Shown here one piece after another: positions 1-11,560 of a DNA stretch of 64,000 nucleotides. Position numbers and translations under genes: made by a program. Within the stretch, counting starts at the first letter, position 1. Every line of letters starts with the position of its first letter. The notes under the pieces were generated by a model, which did not search any database, was not told the DNA's origin, and was given only the letters and a program-made list of their open reading frames with translations. This stretch comes from Zeugodacus cucurbitae (lineage: Eukaryota > Arthropoda > Insecta > Diptera > Tephritidae), in the NCBI RefSeq assembly GCF_028554725.1, contig NC_071671.1, positions 20,211,501-20,275,500 on the forward strand, written 5' to 3'.

Positions 1-2664
1 GATAGAGTCAAAAGTTGCAGGCGAAAAGCGAAGCAGAAGAAGAAAAGGTATTTTGCCGAAAATTACAAAGTTATCAGTCAGATAAATTTTGTTTTCTTTT
101 GGCATTGTTTACTGACACTTAAATTAATATGCATGTGAATGTGCATACGTTTGTATGTATGTATGTTGGGTAAAATATTTGGTTGGCTGAAAACCATAGA
201 TAATCAACAACAAACACAGCACCGCACTGTAGCAGCTATCACCGCATGGAAGATGAAATGCTTAATGACCAGTCGACCGTTTGACTGACTAAATAAATGC
301 TCATTTGAATGGAACTCGAATGGCGGTTCGCTTGTCTTTCTGCACACATTTTTCATTGAAGTTACTGAACTCGTAAATCGCATTTGGCTGAGGATGTTGC
401 ACAGTGCAACGCAGAGACTTAAAATGTGTTCAAAAAATTACGGGATTTCAATTTCCCAGAGAAAAAATAAAACTGAAACTATCGATAATTTCCTTCGTAA
501 AATCGATTATATAAAAATGTTATCCGTTTTTTCGGTGAATCATGGATATTAAAGGTTCGTACAGTAATTAATATTGATAAATGTATATCATAAGAGTCAA
601 AGCGATTATTTTTATTTAAAAACAAGTTTTATCGCAATTTGATACAAATTAATGTATATCGATAATTAATTTCATTAATTGTCAACTTTCTGTTGAATAA
701 ATCATATAGAAAAAGTAAAAAATAACGAATTTTGAATAATCAAATATTACGGATAGGATTCGCAGTTCAAAAATTAATTATTCATAACCACAACGGTTTT
801 TTAGTTTTCGATAATATAAATATTCAAAAAATCTAATAAATTAAGATAATATTTGTTCTTTTAGACTCTCATTTTATTAAAAAAAAGTTTATTTTGGAAA
901 AAAATTGTTATATCAATAATTATGTTATAAAAAACATAACTTTCAGAACTATTTGGACAAAATATACTATAGTAATTCGATAAAAAAATTATATTTATCG
1001 ATAATTTGATTTCGATTGTTTCTTCGACAAAAAATATTAAAACATTATATTTGAAGCGGTAAATTATAAAGGCGATTGTAATAATATTGAACACATTGAT
1101 TTAGTTAACATTTTAGAAACTTATTTCTATTAAATCTAATTTAACTAAAAAATACGATGAAACGATCATTGTATCGATAAACATATCGATTAAATATGCA
1201 AGCTAGTTGAATGGTTGTAATACGTAACTAAAAGAAGACATGTTAGAGGGACTTAAATCAAATTTCGGTCTAATCGCAAAATTATTTGGTTTCAAAAGTT
1301 TTATTTAAATGAAAATATTATTTTAAAAATAAATTATAATTTTATAAAAGGCTTTGAAAAGTATATAAACATTTTATATTTACCAGACAAATTATAAAAA
1401 CTATCTTGTTATTTTTGATCGTATTCAGGACACTGTGCAAATCGCCATCTCATCAAGCCACTACTATAAATCTCACAAAAAAATTATGATTTTATATACT
1501 ATAGTCAAATTGAAATGTATCATTCTACTTATACTATTCTGTACAGCTTTACCTTTCCTATTTTTTTATACAACTCGCTCCTATTTGTCTTAGACAATCG
1601 CTTAATTCCGTCAATGGTTTTTGTAGCTCGGTAAATCCACTCATTCATTTGCTTTCTAACGTCCGCCCAACGGTACTTGAAAGCAGTAAAGCAAATGCCT
1701 TTTTCCTTTACCATTCCTACCAACGAACACCTCAAACGACCCTTTTAATTGCCTACCGACGTCAAGCTCAGTGAGCGTGTGCCCCCATCTCTCCTTCACC
1801 GCGTTCGACTTGACTGTTTCACTTCAATCGTAAAATAAAGCGAAATTGTTGCGTTACAAGTGCAATTAATTGAATTGAAAGCCAACGCCGGGCTACAGTG
1901 TTTGCCAAATTAATGTATTATAAACCTTGCTTTGTTGTAGTTGCTTTCGTGGCTGATGACTTTGTTAAATTGATTTGCATCGTTTTCTTTTTTGCTTTTT
2001 TGTTGCTTTGTTTCGGTTTTCGCGCTCATTCACTTTCACACTCTTCGTTAAGCCGGCGAGTTTGTGGCGTTCGGTGTGAAGAACCCTTTTTTGTGTGTAT
2101 AAAAATAGTCCGAAATTTATAGCCGAGCGATTATTTTGGTCCGCAAGGACAACGTATAAATTTGTATGCAGTCGTTTGAGTATACTTTTTCATTCACATT
2201 ACAATTTGGTACCCTTGCGTTAAGTGTTGATTTAAGTGTTAGTGTTATGTTATGGGCGTGGTAATTTGCAGTCCACGAGTAAGTGAGTGAGTCTCGATTG
2301 TGAATGGACGGGAAATGGCGCTTGATATTTTTATTACGGTACTTAACGGCAAAATTTGCACAATTAGTATTTAACTACCGTTTGATATACAATACAGTTC
2401 TTCTAGTAAGACTTTTGATAAAGGTATGTATCGGTGGACATTGATAAATCTTTATGAAGATGTTGAGAAAATGTGCGAGGTTACCGCAGCTGAAGGACTG
2501 ATTGTCACTACTCACATCAGACCATTTAATTACGTCCTCGTCAACAATCTCTGGTAAGAGCCTCGAGAATTATCTTTCAACATCTGTTTTGAGAATTCTG
2601 AACTTTATTCAGTTTAGAAACTAGATGAGATCTAGAAAGAATCTTCCAATCGTCGAAACATTTC
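1..2664. other. AT-rich intergenic sequence
   Basis: I see no supported gene here. The first 1.5 kb is very AT-rich; its frames (for example around 861-1094 on the minus strand) are low-complexity and without recognisable domains. The block carries the TATCGATA cluster listed separately. From about 1740 to 2300 the base composition becomes more balanced, with CG-containing words and a TATAAA at 2155-2160, which could belong to a host promoter or 5' UTR, but no spliceable coding exon can be demonstrated. Confidence 0.6.
480..1188. promoter_or_regulatory. cluster of TATCGATA (DRE-like) sites
   Basis: Four exact copies of the palindrome TATCGATA occur at 480-487, 657-664, 996-1003 and 1172-1179. 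Further CGATA or TATCG words occur at 630, 809, 978 and 1184. In Drosophila, DREF binds TATCGATA and the insulator protein BEAF-32 binds clustered CGATA. The density is well above what such AT-rich sequence should give by chance (roughly one CGATA is expected in 700 bp, both strands). Whether it acts as an element here is inference. An old repeat carrying the word is the alternative. Confidence 0.4.
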
Positions 2665-3160
2665 TCAAAACCGACTTTTGAGATAGCCTTTGGCTCTTTC
2701 ATGGATTTCTCGTAGGCTTATAAAACGACGGCCCTTTAAGGGGCTATACCAGTGTGTTTTCGATAGTTTATACTTTAAAAAATATGCTGTGAATGCGGTA
2801 TGTTTGTATCTTGAATAGTTTTTGAATGACAGCGTTCTAAAGAGCGACCGCTCGCTGGTATAAGCAGCTATAGTCGAAACTTTAAACGCGTTTTTCTCGA
2901 AACGACATTTCCCAAAATTGCTGACACATAACTCAACGATACATTGACCGATTGACTTCAAATTTAAACTGAGTATTCTTAATATATTTACTATACTACT
3001 ATATATACTCGTACTATACGATCTTTTTGATTGGTTGAAAATTGTCAATTTGGCATTAAAAGAAAGACCATTTTTTTACCTAAAATAACAATTTTTTTTC
3101 AGAGCTGGGGCATCTTTACAGTATTGTTTTTGGCCAAGAATTAATGAACAACCAACGAAG
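2665..3160. repeat. possible dispersed repeat, family unknown
   Basis: The segment has a less AT-rich, word-like texture and contains a CCCTTTAAGGGGC motif near 2731-2743 and a 127-codon minus-strand frame (2665-3048) with no domain I recognise. It resembles non-coding dispersed repeats of fly genomes, but no second copy, terminal repeat or target duplication is visible in the window, so the call rests on texture only. The frame is not proposed as a gene. Confidence 0.2.
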
Positions 3161-3639
3161 TGTGAGCGCTTTTAACCAACGAAAATCGCCAAGTCCATAA
3201 AAACACATCTAACCTCAGCGGCTATTTAAGACTAAGTAAGCAATGAATACAGTTGCAAATAGTACAGTTGGGCTACATGCCAACATATAAAAAATATATC
3301 AATTGAACTCTTCAAACTCTTGAGGTTTTAAAATTCCCGTTCTTTTTTGAACCCACAACAAAAACGTTTTACTTGAACTAGTCTAAAGTAAGTGCTCTCA
3401 CACATTTTTTCTAGTAGAAATACTGCACAAAGTCAGACACTCTTTGTCTCCGGTAGCAGAAAGAGTAACTAAGAAGCTGAAGAGTTATGTATGTCTGCTG
3501 GAGAATATACAGTCGAAACCAAAACCTAATCTTCTGGTTCACTATTTTTTAATGCCAAGGCGGTATGTCTATGGTCATAAGATCAGTAAGAAGAATACTT
3601 TTAAAGTTAAAAGTCGAAGGAATTATGGACCAGCAATTA

Positions 3640-4000
3640 ATTTTTCAAACAAACAAACAAACAGTCAGCGCACTCTCGGCTAGGCTCCCACATCACTGTT
3701 GACAGTCATCATTTTGAAGTCGTAGATAATTTCGTCTTCCTGGGAACCAGCATCAACAACAATGTCAGCTTCGAAATCTAGCGCGGAATCACTCTTGGAA
3801 CAGGTGCTACTTTGGACTGAGTAGGCAATTGGAAAGTAAAGTCCTCTCTCGACGAATCAAAATCAAACTCTACACCTCTCTCATTATTCCTGTCCTGCTT
3901 TATGGTGCAGAAGCGTGGACGATGTCAACATTCGATGAGTCGGCACTAGGAGTTTAAGAAAAATTTTGCGAAAGAATTATGGTCCTCTGAATATTGGCAA
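3640..4000 (+). mobile_element. RTE-like LINE remnant, plus strand
   Basis: This is a decayed 3' piece of the RTE-like LINE that recurs on the minus strand at 6493, 14291, 53940 and 58690. It starts at the segment encoding the KQTNSQRT-like residues and runs through the region that in the better copies encodes VVDNFVYLGTS, RCYYGLSRQLKSKVLSRR, LYGAEAWTMSTSDE and IYGPLNIGN. Several stops and frameshifts break it (for example in the lysine-rich stretch near 3830 and after the LGV segment near 3955). It ends shortly after the PLNIGN segment, so the last third of the C-terminus and the 3' tail are absent. It is the most diverged of the five copies and the only one on the plus strand. Confidence 0.75.
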
Positions 4001-6480
4001 TCCCTTCCTGGAATTGTCTCAAGCAAGTCTTACAAAAGCTTAATAGATGAAGTTCTGAGATTGTTCTACTTCATCATATTTCAGGTTATTTCGATAGAAT
4101 GATTCCAATCCAGTCAAACCATACGAACCCTTTATAAGTACAAGCAGAAATGCCTGGTTAAGCGTAAGATGATCACTATCCTATTTTACGATTTATTTAA
4201 ACCGGTCCAGAAGAACCTGGGAAGTGAAGTGAGAAAGTAAGATTTTCTCTGTCTTGTTTTGGAAGTTCATCAGCCATACTGTTCCCATCCAAACGAGAGT
4301 GAGGTTGAGGAATTCAGAAATAGCAAGCGAGGTCAGTTTTTGTGCCTTGCGAATACGTCAATGGAGAAAACTATTCTTCGTAGAAATATATTAAATTTTC
4401 AAAGCGTTCAGTAGTTAGCTCAGCGATGCAATAATCTGCAAGAACAGCAAAGCACCCAGATTTCCCATTTCTCACTTATTTTTAAACAAGTAAACTTAAT
4501 GAGAATGACAAAATATGCTCCCAGCGATTACATAATACATCAACCATAAGTGAGGTTAAGCAACCAAGTTTCATGGTTAATAATCTCCATAAAGAAATTA
4601 ATGCGCGAAAAAAATGAAAGTCAAATTTAAATGCATAAATTAAAACTGATTTAATAATTGCTGAACACTACAAACAACTGAAGTGTATAATATATGCAAT
4701 TTGATGGGTAGTTGTAGTGCAAGAACACTCGTAATAACTATATATACGAGATATATGTATGCTTATAGCTGAAGGACATGTAAGCAGGCTTCGAACGAGC
4801 ATTTCAGCGCTACAACAAGGCTTGCGAAGCAATAACGGCAGATTAATTTGTGTGAGTGAGTGTATGTGTGTGCGAAGCGCAAATATTTGCATAGCGTTTC
4901 AGGCGGCGCTCACTCGATGAATGTGGTCGGCGCTTTTGGTGTATTTCGAGTTGTAGTTGTTTATTGTTGTTGCTGTTGTTACAGTCAACTTATTACAAAA
5001 TGCGAATTGTAAAATGGGGAAAATGCAACGTAATTTACATGATCATTGCAAATATTTACGAGCATTTACATAATGTAACTAGCGCGATACAATAACAACA
5101 ACAACAAAAGCGCCAACAACTCTCGCTGCCATTGAAGCACGAATTATGTATGTCGCCACAATAAAACCGAAATGATTTCTTGCTTCTCGCTGCAGCAATG
5201 ATAATGATGGCGATGCTTCACTGTTGTTGTTGCTGTTGTTGCTGGTGCTGCTATTGCTGTTATTGAAGGCATTGTTGGGCGATTACATGCATAAATCGCC
5301 AGTGGACCGTGCTTTTGTTGTGGATTTTGTAGTTGTCTTTTGTGTTTGTGCCGCCATTCGTGCTCAAGTCCTTTACTTTTGATTGTTTGCTTGTTGTTGT
5401 TGTTAATGCAGCTACAACTGCTGTTGCCACAACTTCACGTGCGACTTTTCCAAGCATTGGCATGTGGCCAGCGCTTGTGTACTCAGGCATTTGTATTTGC
5501 CGCGCAGAAATGTTCGAAAATTTCCAAGCGAATGCCGTTTGCAAATACGTTATGCAATGAGTTCCTGTGGTGAACACACTTCGTGCACTGGCTGTTTGGC
5601 AATGCCAATTTGTGCCTGCAAAAGATGGCACGCGCTGTGCTCCATTGCATCATCGTAATGCGATTAATTTTTTGACATATTTCGGTGAACTCAGTAAGCA
5701 TATGCTTGCTATTGCAGAGTTTGTTGTAGTAATTATTTTTGTGTGTTTTTGGGTCATCTCATGCATTTCTGTGTGGTGTGAAGGCTTGAAAATGTCAAAT
5801 TAAAGACGTAAGTGTTAGCAAAGGCTTTTGAAATGAAGATATTTTAGAAAATGAAATTTCCAGCAAATTCTGCGAAGGCTTTGGGCTAGCTGGTTATGTA
5901 ACCAGAGTTTCTTGAATGCAAATCCCATTGTTAAATAGTCGTGCCGTCTTTCATTCGATCGTCGCGAGAGAATAAAAGTGCAATGGTTGGTACTTGCTTC
6001 TAGTTCTTTCTCAACAAATCTCACGATGATTACATATTGACGTCAATCGTTCAATTTAAATGTAATTAGTACATCGATTTCTGAGGGTCTGTATTATGGT
6101 TTTTTAGACGGTTTGCACGCTAACTTGGGCTGAGTAGATGAATTGATATGTTCAAACTCGGGGATTTGAATGATGGGTACCGGCCTAAGAATTTACTTCT
6201 AAGATGCTCTTGAAAACTCCAGTCTCTTCCAATTAAAAATAACAGAGACATAACATGTTTAGAACATATTCTGACACTAATATTGGCCTTCAAAACATTA
6301 GTTCCTGACCATGATGATGATCTAGTACGATACAAAAGAAGTATGACTCTAACTCTCTGTAAGTAACTCTTTATTCTCTAAGCGCTCTTCTCTCCCATGA
6401 TCGAATTGTTCGGAACACATCGTTCTAATTTTTGACTCAGGTCATCGAAAATGTATTATTGCCAATTATATGTATATACA
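4001..6480. other. intergenic, CAA/GTT-rich
   Basis: No gene is supported. Triplet-rich patches of GTTGTT or CAACAA type lie at about 4950-4982, 5095-5110 and 5220-5262. The many overlapping frames on both strands at 5260-5803 are a by-product of this low-stop, triplet-rich composition. Around 6120-6340 the sequence is more complex but matches nothing I recognise. Confidence 0.55.
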
Positions 6481-6492
6481 TATATATTTGGC

Positions 6493-7210
6493 GTAGGAAC
6501 CGCTTACGCGATTATAGCCGAATCCACCAGAGCGCGGCAATCATTTCTCCTTCTTGCTTTTCGGCGCCAACTGGAAATTCAAAGTGAAACCAGGTCACTT
6601 TCCACTTGGTCTTTCCAATGGAGTGGAGTTCGTCCTCCTCCACGGCTTACTCCAGTTTTTTGATTTGATTTTGGTTCGTCGAGAGAGGACATTACTTTTC
6701 TGTTGCCTACTCAGTCCAAAGTAGCACCTGTTAGCAAGAGTGATTCTACGTTAGATTTCGAGGCTAACATTGTTGGTGTTATTAACGCTGGTTCCCAAGT
6801 AGAAGAAACTATCTACGACTTCAAAGTTATGACCGTCAACAGTGACGTGAGACCCAAGACGCAAGTGCGTTGACTGTTTGCTTGATATTTCGTCATGTCA
6901 TCATTCACCACCAGACCCATACGCTTCGCTTCCTTATTCAGTCTGGAAAAAGCAGAACAAACGGCGTGGTTGTTGTTTCCGATGATATCAATATCATCGT
7001 CATACGTCAGCAGCTGTACACTCTTATAGGAGATTGCACTTTCTCTATTTAGCTCTGCAGTTCGTATTATTTTTTCCAGCATCAGGTTAAAGAAGTCATA
7101 CAATTGTGAATCAGCTTGTCTGAAACCTCATTTGGTGTCGAACGGCTCGGAGATGTCCTTTCCGATCCTGACGTAGCTTTTAGTGTTGCTCAACGTCTGC
7201 TTAGCGTAAT
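6493..7210 (-). mobile_element. RTE-like LINE, 5'-truncated, internally deleted
   Basis: Reading on the minus strand from 7206, the segment encodes TLSNTKSYVRIGKDISEPFDT, then the RT palm stretch with FFNLMLEKIIR, AELNRE and the catalytic box, and continues to the KRMGLVVNDD and TKYQ residues. The catalytic YADD of related copies reads YDDD here. A deletion of roughly 330 bp then joins near 6655 to the 3'-terminal segment shared with the other copies. A 10-bp direct repeat, TATATTTGGC, lies at 6483-6492 and 7211-7220 and may be the target-site duplication, although part of it overlaps the element's own end word. Frameshifts make it non-coding today. Confidence 0.8.
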
Positions 7211-8261
7211 TATATTTGGCACGATGTAATATAAAAATAAATGGCAACACTGTTCAAGTGAAAAAAACTATGATAAATTGTGAGCTTAAAGTCATTTGAA
7301 AAAAAAATCTGAGTAAAGTGGTATCGCATTCCAGCAAAAGTGTACTATTGCCATTTTTGTATATTATATTTGTTTATCGTATACTCGAAACTGTATCAAA
7401 ATTTGTTAATAATTAATTGATATTTATTATCTTTAGTATATTTTGTCTGTTCGCCGGTCGCCTTCCATTTCTTCTCCAAAGACAGCAAGTTTACCTTTAA
7501 AATACTCAAGCCAGTATTTTACTAAATAATTACATATTATTATATTTAATTTATGCCGCCGCGGGTGTGTATAAAAGTTAAAAGCAACCGGCTGCTAGAC
7601 AAAATCTATATCGAAATTAATTGAATTGACAGTTGACGCCTGCTGTCAGCTTTGGCATGTTCACTCGCATGGAAGACAAAGAATCGAGACAAAAAGCTAA
7701 GTAAAATAAATAAATTGACCTTACATCACATGGCTGCAATATATAATTTTGATTTATTAGTCAATTTTATGCCACATTAGCGCGAATTTTCATGGCGTGT
7801 GCTGAACTTTTATCAAAGCAAAAAAATATAATATATATAGAAATAAAAAAATATAATAAATTGCATATTTTTGTGGTTGTATTTTACAATTTTTTAATCT
7901 CACTTCTCATTCCTTCGCAAGTATTGCCTAGAAGACGATAATCCGCTTCGAGTCGGTATTGCCTCACCAGAGAAAAACGTGTGAAATTCCGTATGAAAAT
8001 AAGAAAAAAGCATTGAAGTATATACATATATATTGAAGTATTTTTCCAGTTACTCTAATCGTTGTTGCACTGCACTGAAATTTGCAAATTCGCTGCAGAT
8101 TTGTGTGAGTACTTCTTCATGTATTATGTATTATGTAATTTCGCATTGTATTGGGATGAGCCAGTGCTGAGTGCATAAGCTGATTTTATTTAGAAATACT
8201 TAAGGGAGGGATTTACATAAGCTCGTGCAAACGCTATCAAATTGTTTGATGGTGTTTTAGT

Positions 8262-8440
8262 GCATTAAATAATAGTGGACAAACTGTGAAAAGTATATAC
8301 ATATATCTATCCGAGTCTATAGAGCTTTAAATAACAATTCCTGTAGTTGCCACATAATAATACTATATAAATATTTATTATTGAATAATATTCCCAACTT
8401 GTGGTGGTTATAAAATATTTCCAGCTACACTAATAAGATA
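8262..8440 (+). repeat. diverged duplicate of 10884-11060
   Basis: Two stretches match in the same order at both loci. The first carries a word of the type ATTAAATA...AGT.GG.AAACTG followed by ATATACAT.TATCTAT. The second carries TATTGAATAA...TTCC.AACTT...GGTTATAA. They lie about 2.6 kb apart and flank the TIR transposon at 9205-10451. The similarity was seen by eye with many mismatches, so it is an old duplication or two copies of an unknown repeat. Confidence 0.35.
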
Positions 8441-8689
8441 TGTAAGCCATCTATTTGGAATAAAATAGTTTCAAAAATTTGAATTGATTTTGGGTTTTGG
8501 TGAGAGAAGATAATGTTAAACAAAATATATTTTTAAAATAATTGCGTCGATTGCAATGAAAATGTGTAGCGCAACGAAATTCCGTTACGTTCGAAGAATA
8601 CAATGCGTCACCAAATGGAACGCATATAATTTTTCAATAAATTATTTGGATTATTCGTGAATTATATGAATGCTTTGAAACAAGAAAAG

Positions 8690-9035
8690 TTAGGTTGCCA
8701 ACTGTTTCAATTTAAATTATGAGATCTGATAAGATTAAAAAAAAGTAAAGTAAGGGTGTCACACTGAAGCAATTAATAAAAAGGTATTTGTATGCATGTA
8801 GATAAAAGAATTTTGGAGGAAGGTTGCCATCAGTTTATGATTTTAATATAAGTATTTTAGCAAAGGTTTTCTATTTTAAAAACTTTTTTATAGTAGGGTT
8901 GCCATCTGCGTGAAATTTTATACTAATTAAATCCATATAAATGCATTATTACAATATGATAAACAAAATTAAAAAAGCTAATTAAGCAGGCATACATAAA
9001 TGTATTTGAGAAGGGTTGCCACCAGTTTTTACTAA
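8690..9035 (+). repeat. spaced GGTTGCCA repeat
   Basis: The word AGGTTGCCA, followed by a CTG or CAG and a T-rich stretch, occurs at about 8690, 8819, 8895 and 9012, at intervals of 75 to 129 bp, and each instance is followed by AT-rich sequence. This suggests a very degenerate tandem array or the remains of several short elements. No function is proposed. Confidence 0.3.
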
Positions 9036-9204
9036 ATAAATTTTAGATTAGTTTCACTTCTAATGCGCATATTTTTATTATATTTGGTTACTTTTTTTAA
9101 TATAATCTCTTCACCGACTAACCTTCACAATAAATATAATCATCAAGAAATTCCACAAAGTTTGTCTTCTCCCTATAGATAATTAAACTTTTATTTAAGC
9201 TTAT

Positions 9205-10451
9205 CAGCCCTATTCTGTGCACTTTACAAATTCAACAAATTTCTAATTTGTAAAAAATTGAAATTTATCAAGCATTTCGTATTCTGTGTCTAAAATAAAA
9301 AGCTTTTTCCTTATAAGTTGTTAAAAAGTAAAATGCTCTTGACAAATAAAATATCAAATTGTGGATAGGTGTGAAAGTGAATTTGTTGCAATGGAGATAT
9401 TTTACTTTTGTCGTTATTTCTATACAAAGAGGAAAAATATGAACATGTTGATTGCTCGCAGTATTGAGCCGTTTTTTTCCCCCTTTTTTATATAAAAAAA
9501 ATTAAGATAATGAGGGTTACTTTGAGGACATTGTTTTCTCTGTATTACATACGATTACAGCTTAGCAAATTTTTGCCAATAATGAACAAAGATTTCGTAG
9601 TCCCCAAAAAACTTTTCTGAAGCTAAACATAACTACCAACTAAATCAAAATTGCATTCCAAATAGTTTTAAATATATTATAAAGGACATATGTACATATA
9701 TAGTATTCTATGGCTTTGCGGGGGAGCAAAAGATTAGGGGGGATATGGGATGGAAAAGCGAATAGCCTCTGCCATCCGATTATCAATTAACCTCATTTAC
9801 GCGTGACACTCCCTGTTTGGTTAGTGAGGCTAATGAGGCTCTGGCGACCGAGTAAAGGCGGTATAACCTTATCATCTATATAGAGTAAATGGGGTTGTAA
9901 AACCAAACCAAATACTTTGCATCAGGTCCGGGACGCTTCAGTCGATATCTCGACATCAGAACCGGATAGATAGGCTGATAACCGGTCAATCGTAAACCAA
10001 ACTTATTAATGAAGCTACAATGAAGAAGGCTCGGTTAAAACAAACACTCATACAAATAACGGCTTTATGCATGAAAAATAGGGCCAGATTCGCAGCATGG
10101 AATATTTGCGCACTCTCAGAAACTTCACGTCTACACCAAGAGCAAATGATTTATTCTGAAATTCATGTTAAATTACCAACTATTTTGCAACAAAAATTGA
10201 AATGCATGTGAAAACGTACTTAATAGAATAATTCAAATAAATTTTTCAATTCAATTCAATATCATTGGACAGAAATCTGCTGTTTCTGTTTATATTATTT
10301 TGTTTCCCACACGTGTGGGGAAAAGCTATGCGTACTCAAGCTTTTTATTTTATCAAAATTGTCACAGAATACCAAAAATTTTCTTACTTGATAAAAATTT
10401 GAAAAAATTTCAATTTTTTTGTTATTTTGTCAAGTGCACAAAATAGGGCTG
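9205..10451. mobile_element. TIR DNA transposon with embedded LINE piece
   Basis: The ends form long terminal inverted repeats. The left end begins CAGCCCTATTCTGTGCACTT, and the reverse complement of the right end begins CAGCCCTATTTTGTGCACTT. Further inward both share AAATTGAAATTT, ATCAAG, GTATTCTGTG and a block ending AAATAAAAAGCTT, in the same order, giving imperfect repeats at about 9205-9308 and 10338-10451. Both flanks show TAT directly outside the ends, consistent with a 3-bp target duplication. No transposase frame is visible, so it is non-autonomous. The superfamily is unresolved: CAG ends recall hAT or CACTA-like elements, but the 8-bp flanks do not match. Inside lie a LINE 5' fragment (9715-10200) and a perfect palindrome around CACGTG at 10306-10319. 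Confidence 0.7.
9715..10211 (+). pseudogene. LINE 5' UTR and endonuclease start
   Basis: The GC-richer island from about 9715 differs sharply from the surrounding AT-rich transposon. It contains a frame (10020-10211, 63 codons) whose middle reads RFAAWNICALSETSRLHQ. That resembles the start of the apurinic-type endonuclease of RTE/CR1-type LINEs, where a TWN.R.L motif carries the first catalytic asparagine (N of AWN here). Similarity stops right after this motif, so only the 5' UTR and the first residues remain. At about 10230-10258 a TTCAATTCAATTCAAT run could be a LINE-type 3' tail, which would make this an internally deleted LINE. It has no endonuclease or RT activity. Confidence 0.45.
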
Positions 10452-11341
10452 TATATATGCACAAATACTGCCGAAAGATGTGATGACGAATAAAAAAGTA
10501 TTTCAGCCGAGATGATATCATTGTGATTATTTATGTATATTCACTTTAGTAATTTTATTTACTTGCATATTAAGTATGTTATTTGACACTTTCTCGAATT
10601 AGGTCGAAATTCTTTGTATGGCGACGATGGTGATGATGATGTAATTTTCTTAAGTTCTACGTACCACTAAAATTTAATGAGCAAACGATGACTGCATCTT
10701 TTGATTATTCGACTTAGTTGGTTGTATGACGCAAAAGATGATTATTTCAATTTATGTTATATTTAAATACAAAATTAAAAAAATTCTGCATATTAAGTAA
10801 CATGGCTTACGCACAACGAGAGTTTAGTGTAGATAACAATACTGGAATAAGCACATGCTGTGATAGTGATTGTGTTGTTGGCGTATTAAATACGAGTAGG
10901 GAAACTGAAATATATACATCTATATTAAAATATTTAATTCATAGAGATGAAAAAGAAAAAAAACCAAAGTTATCACACAATAATATAATAATTTAAAAAT
11001 TATAAATATTGAATAAGGTTTCCAACTTATACTGGTTATAATAAATTTATTTTAATATTCAAAGCTTTGCTTATAATATATATAAATAAATCTGTGTTGC
11101 CACATATTTATAATTTAATAAATTCCAAAGAGTACATTTTTCAGTTTTTTAATATTTCCGGCATTAGGTTTACTTTTTCAATAGATGGTAACTCTATTCC
11201 AAAAAAAAATCCATTTTTTTTGTTATATGGTAACTTTATTCCAAAAACGAATCTGAATTGAGGATTTAATTTATGTTTATGTTCTTATTGCTAAAATGAA
11301 TTTGACTATAGTCCTCCTATTTATGAATATTGTTTATAAAC
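10452..11341. other. AT-rich intergenic
   Basis: No gene is supported. The 80-codon frame at 10754-10996 has no recognisable domain. The right part (10884-11060) is the second copy of the diverged duplication described at 8262-8440. Confidence 0.5.
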
Positions 11342-11560
11342 CAGGTTAGGTTAGGTCAGATCCCATTTCGACTGCCAAAGGTGACGAACTGCTTTGAGCT
11401 TATCACAAATTTTATTAGTCAGCCTAAAGTACGGCAATTGAGATGTTTCAACCTCAGTCTTGCTAAAGCTGGACAGTGGAATTATGGCAGTTTGAGTCCG
11501 GCAGGATTCCTAGCCAGTATCGCATGTACATATGTCAATTCCACAGCGTCGTAGCATGTT
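11342..11560 (-). repeat. possible LINE 3' end with GGTTAGGTTAGG terminus
   Basis: GGTTAGGTTAGGT at 11344-11356 opens a GC-richer island. The plus-strand RNase H LINE at 37.6-38.36 kb ends in the complementary TAACC type of tail (38340-38356), so this island could be the 3' UTR of a related LINE on the minus strand. The link is by tail word only. The frame at 11330-11554 is not considered a gene. Confidence 0.3.

Larger units (their letters stand above)
7221..9204. other. AT-rich intergenic with degenerate repeats
   Basis: No gene is supported. The left part is plain AT-rich sequence. From about 8262 the sequence resembles a segment near 10884-11050. From 8690 a GGTTGCCA-centred word recurs (both listed separately). 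Confidence 0.55.

Noticed and set aside
5260..5803. Six overlapping frames on both strands, up to 123 codons
   Set aside because: They overlap in different phases, lie on CAA/GTT triplet-rich DNA that is poor in stops, and show no domain or codon pattern.
11344..11356. GGTTAGGTTAGGT as an interstitial telomere repeat
   Set aside because: Only about two and a half units; Diptera lack TTAGG telomeres, and a LINE 3' tail explains it better.
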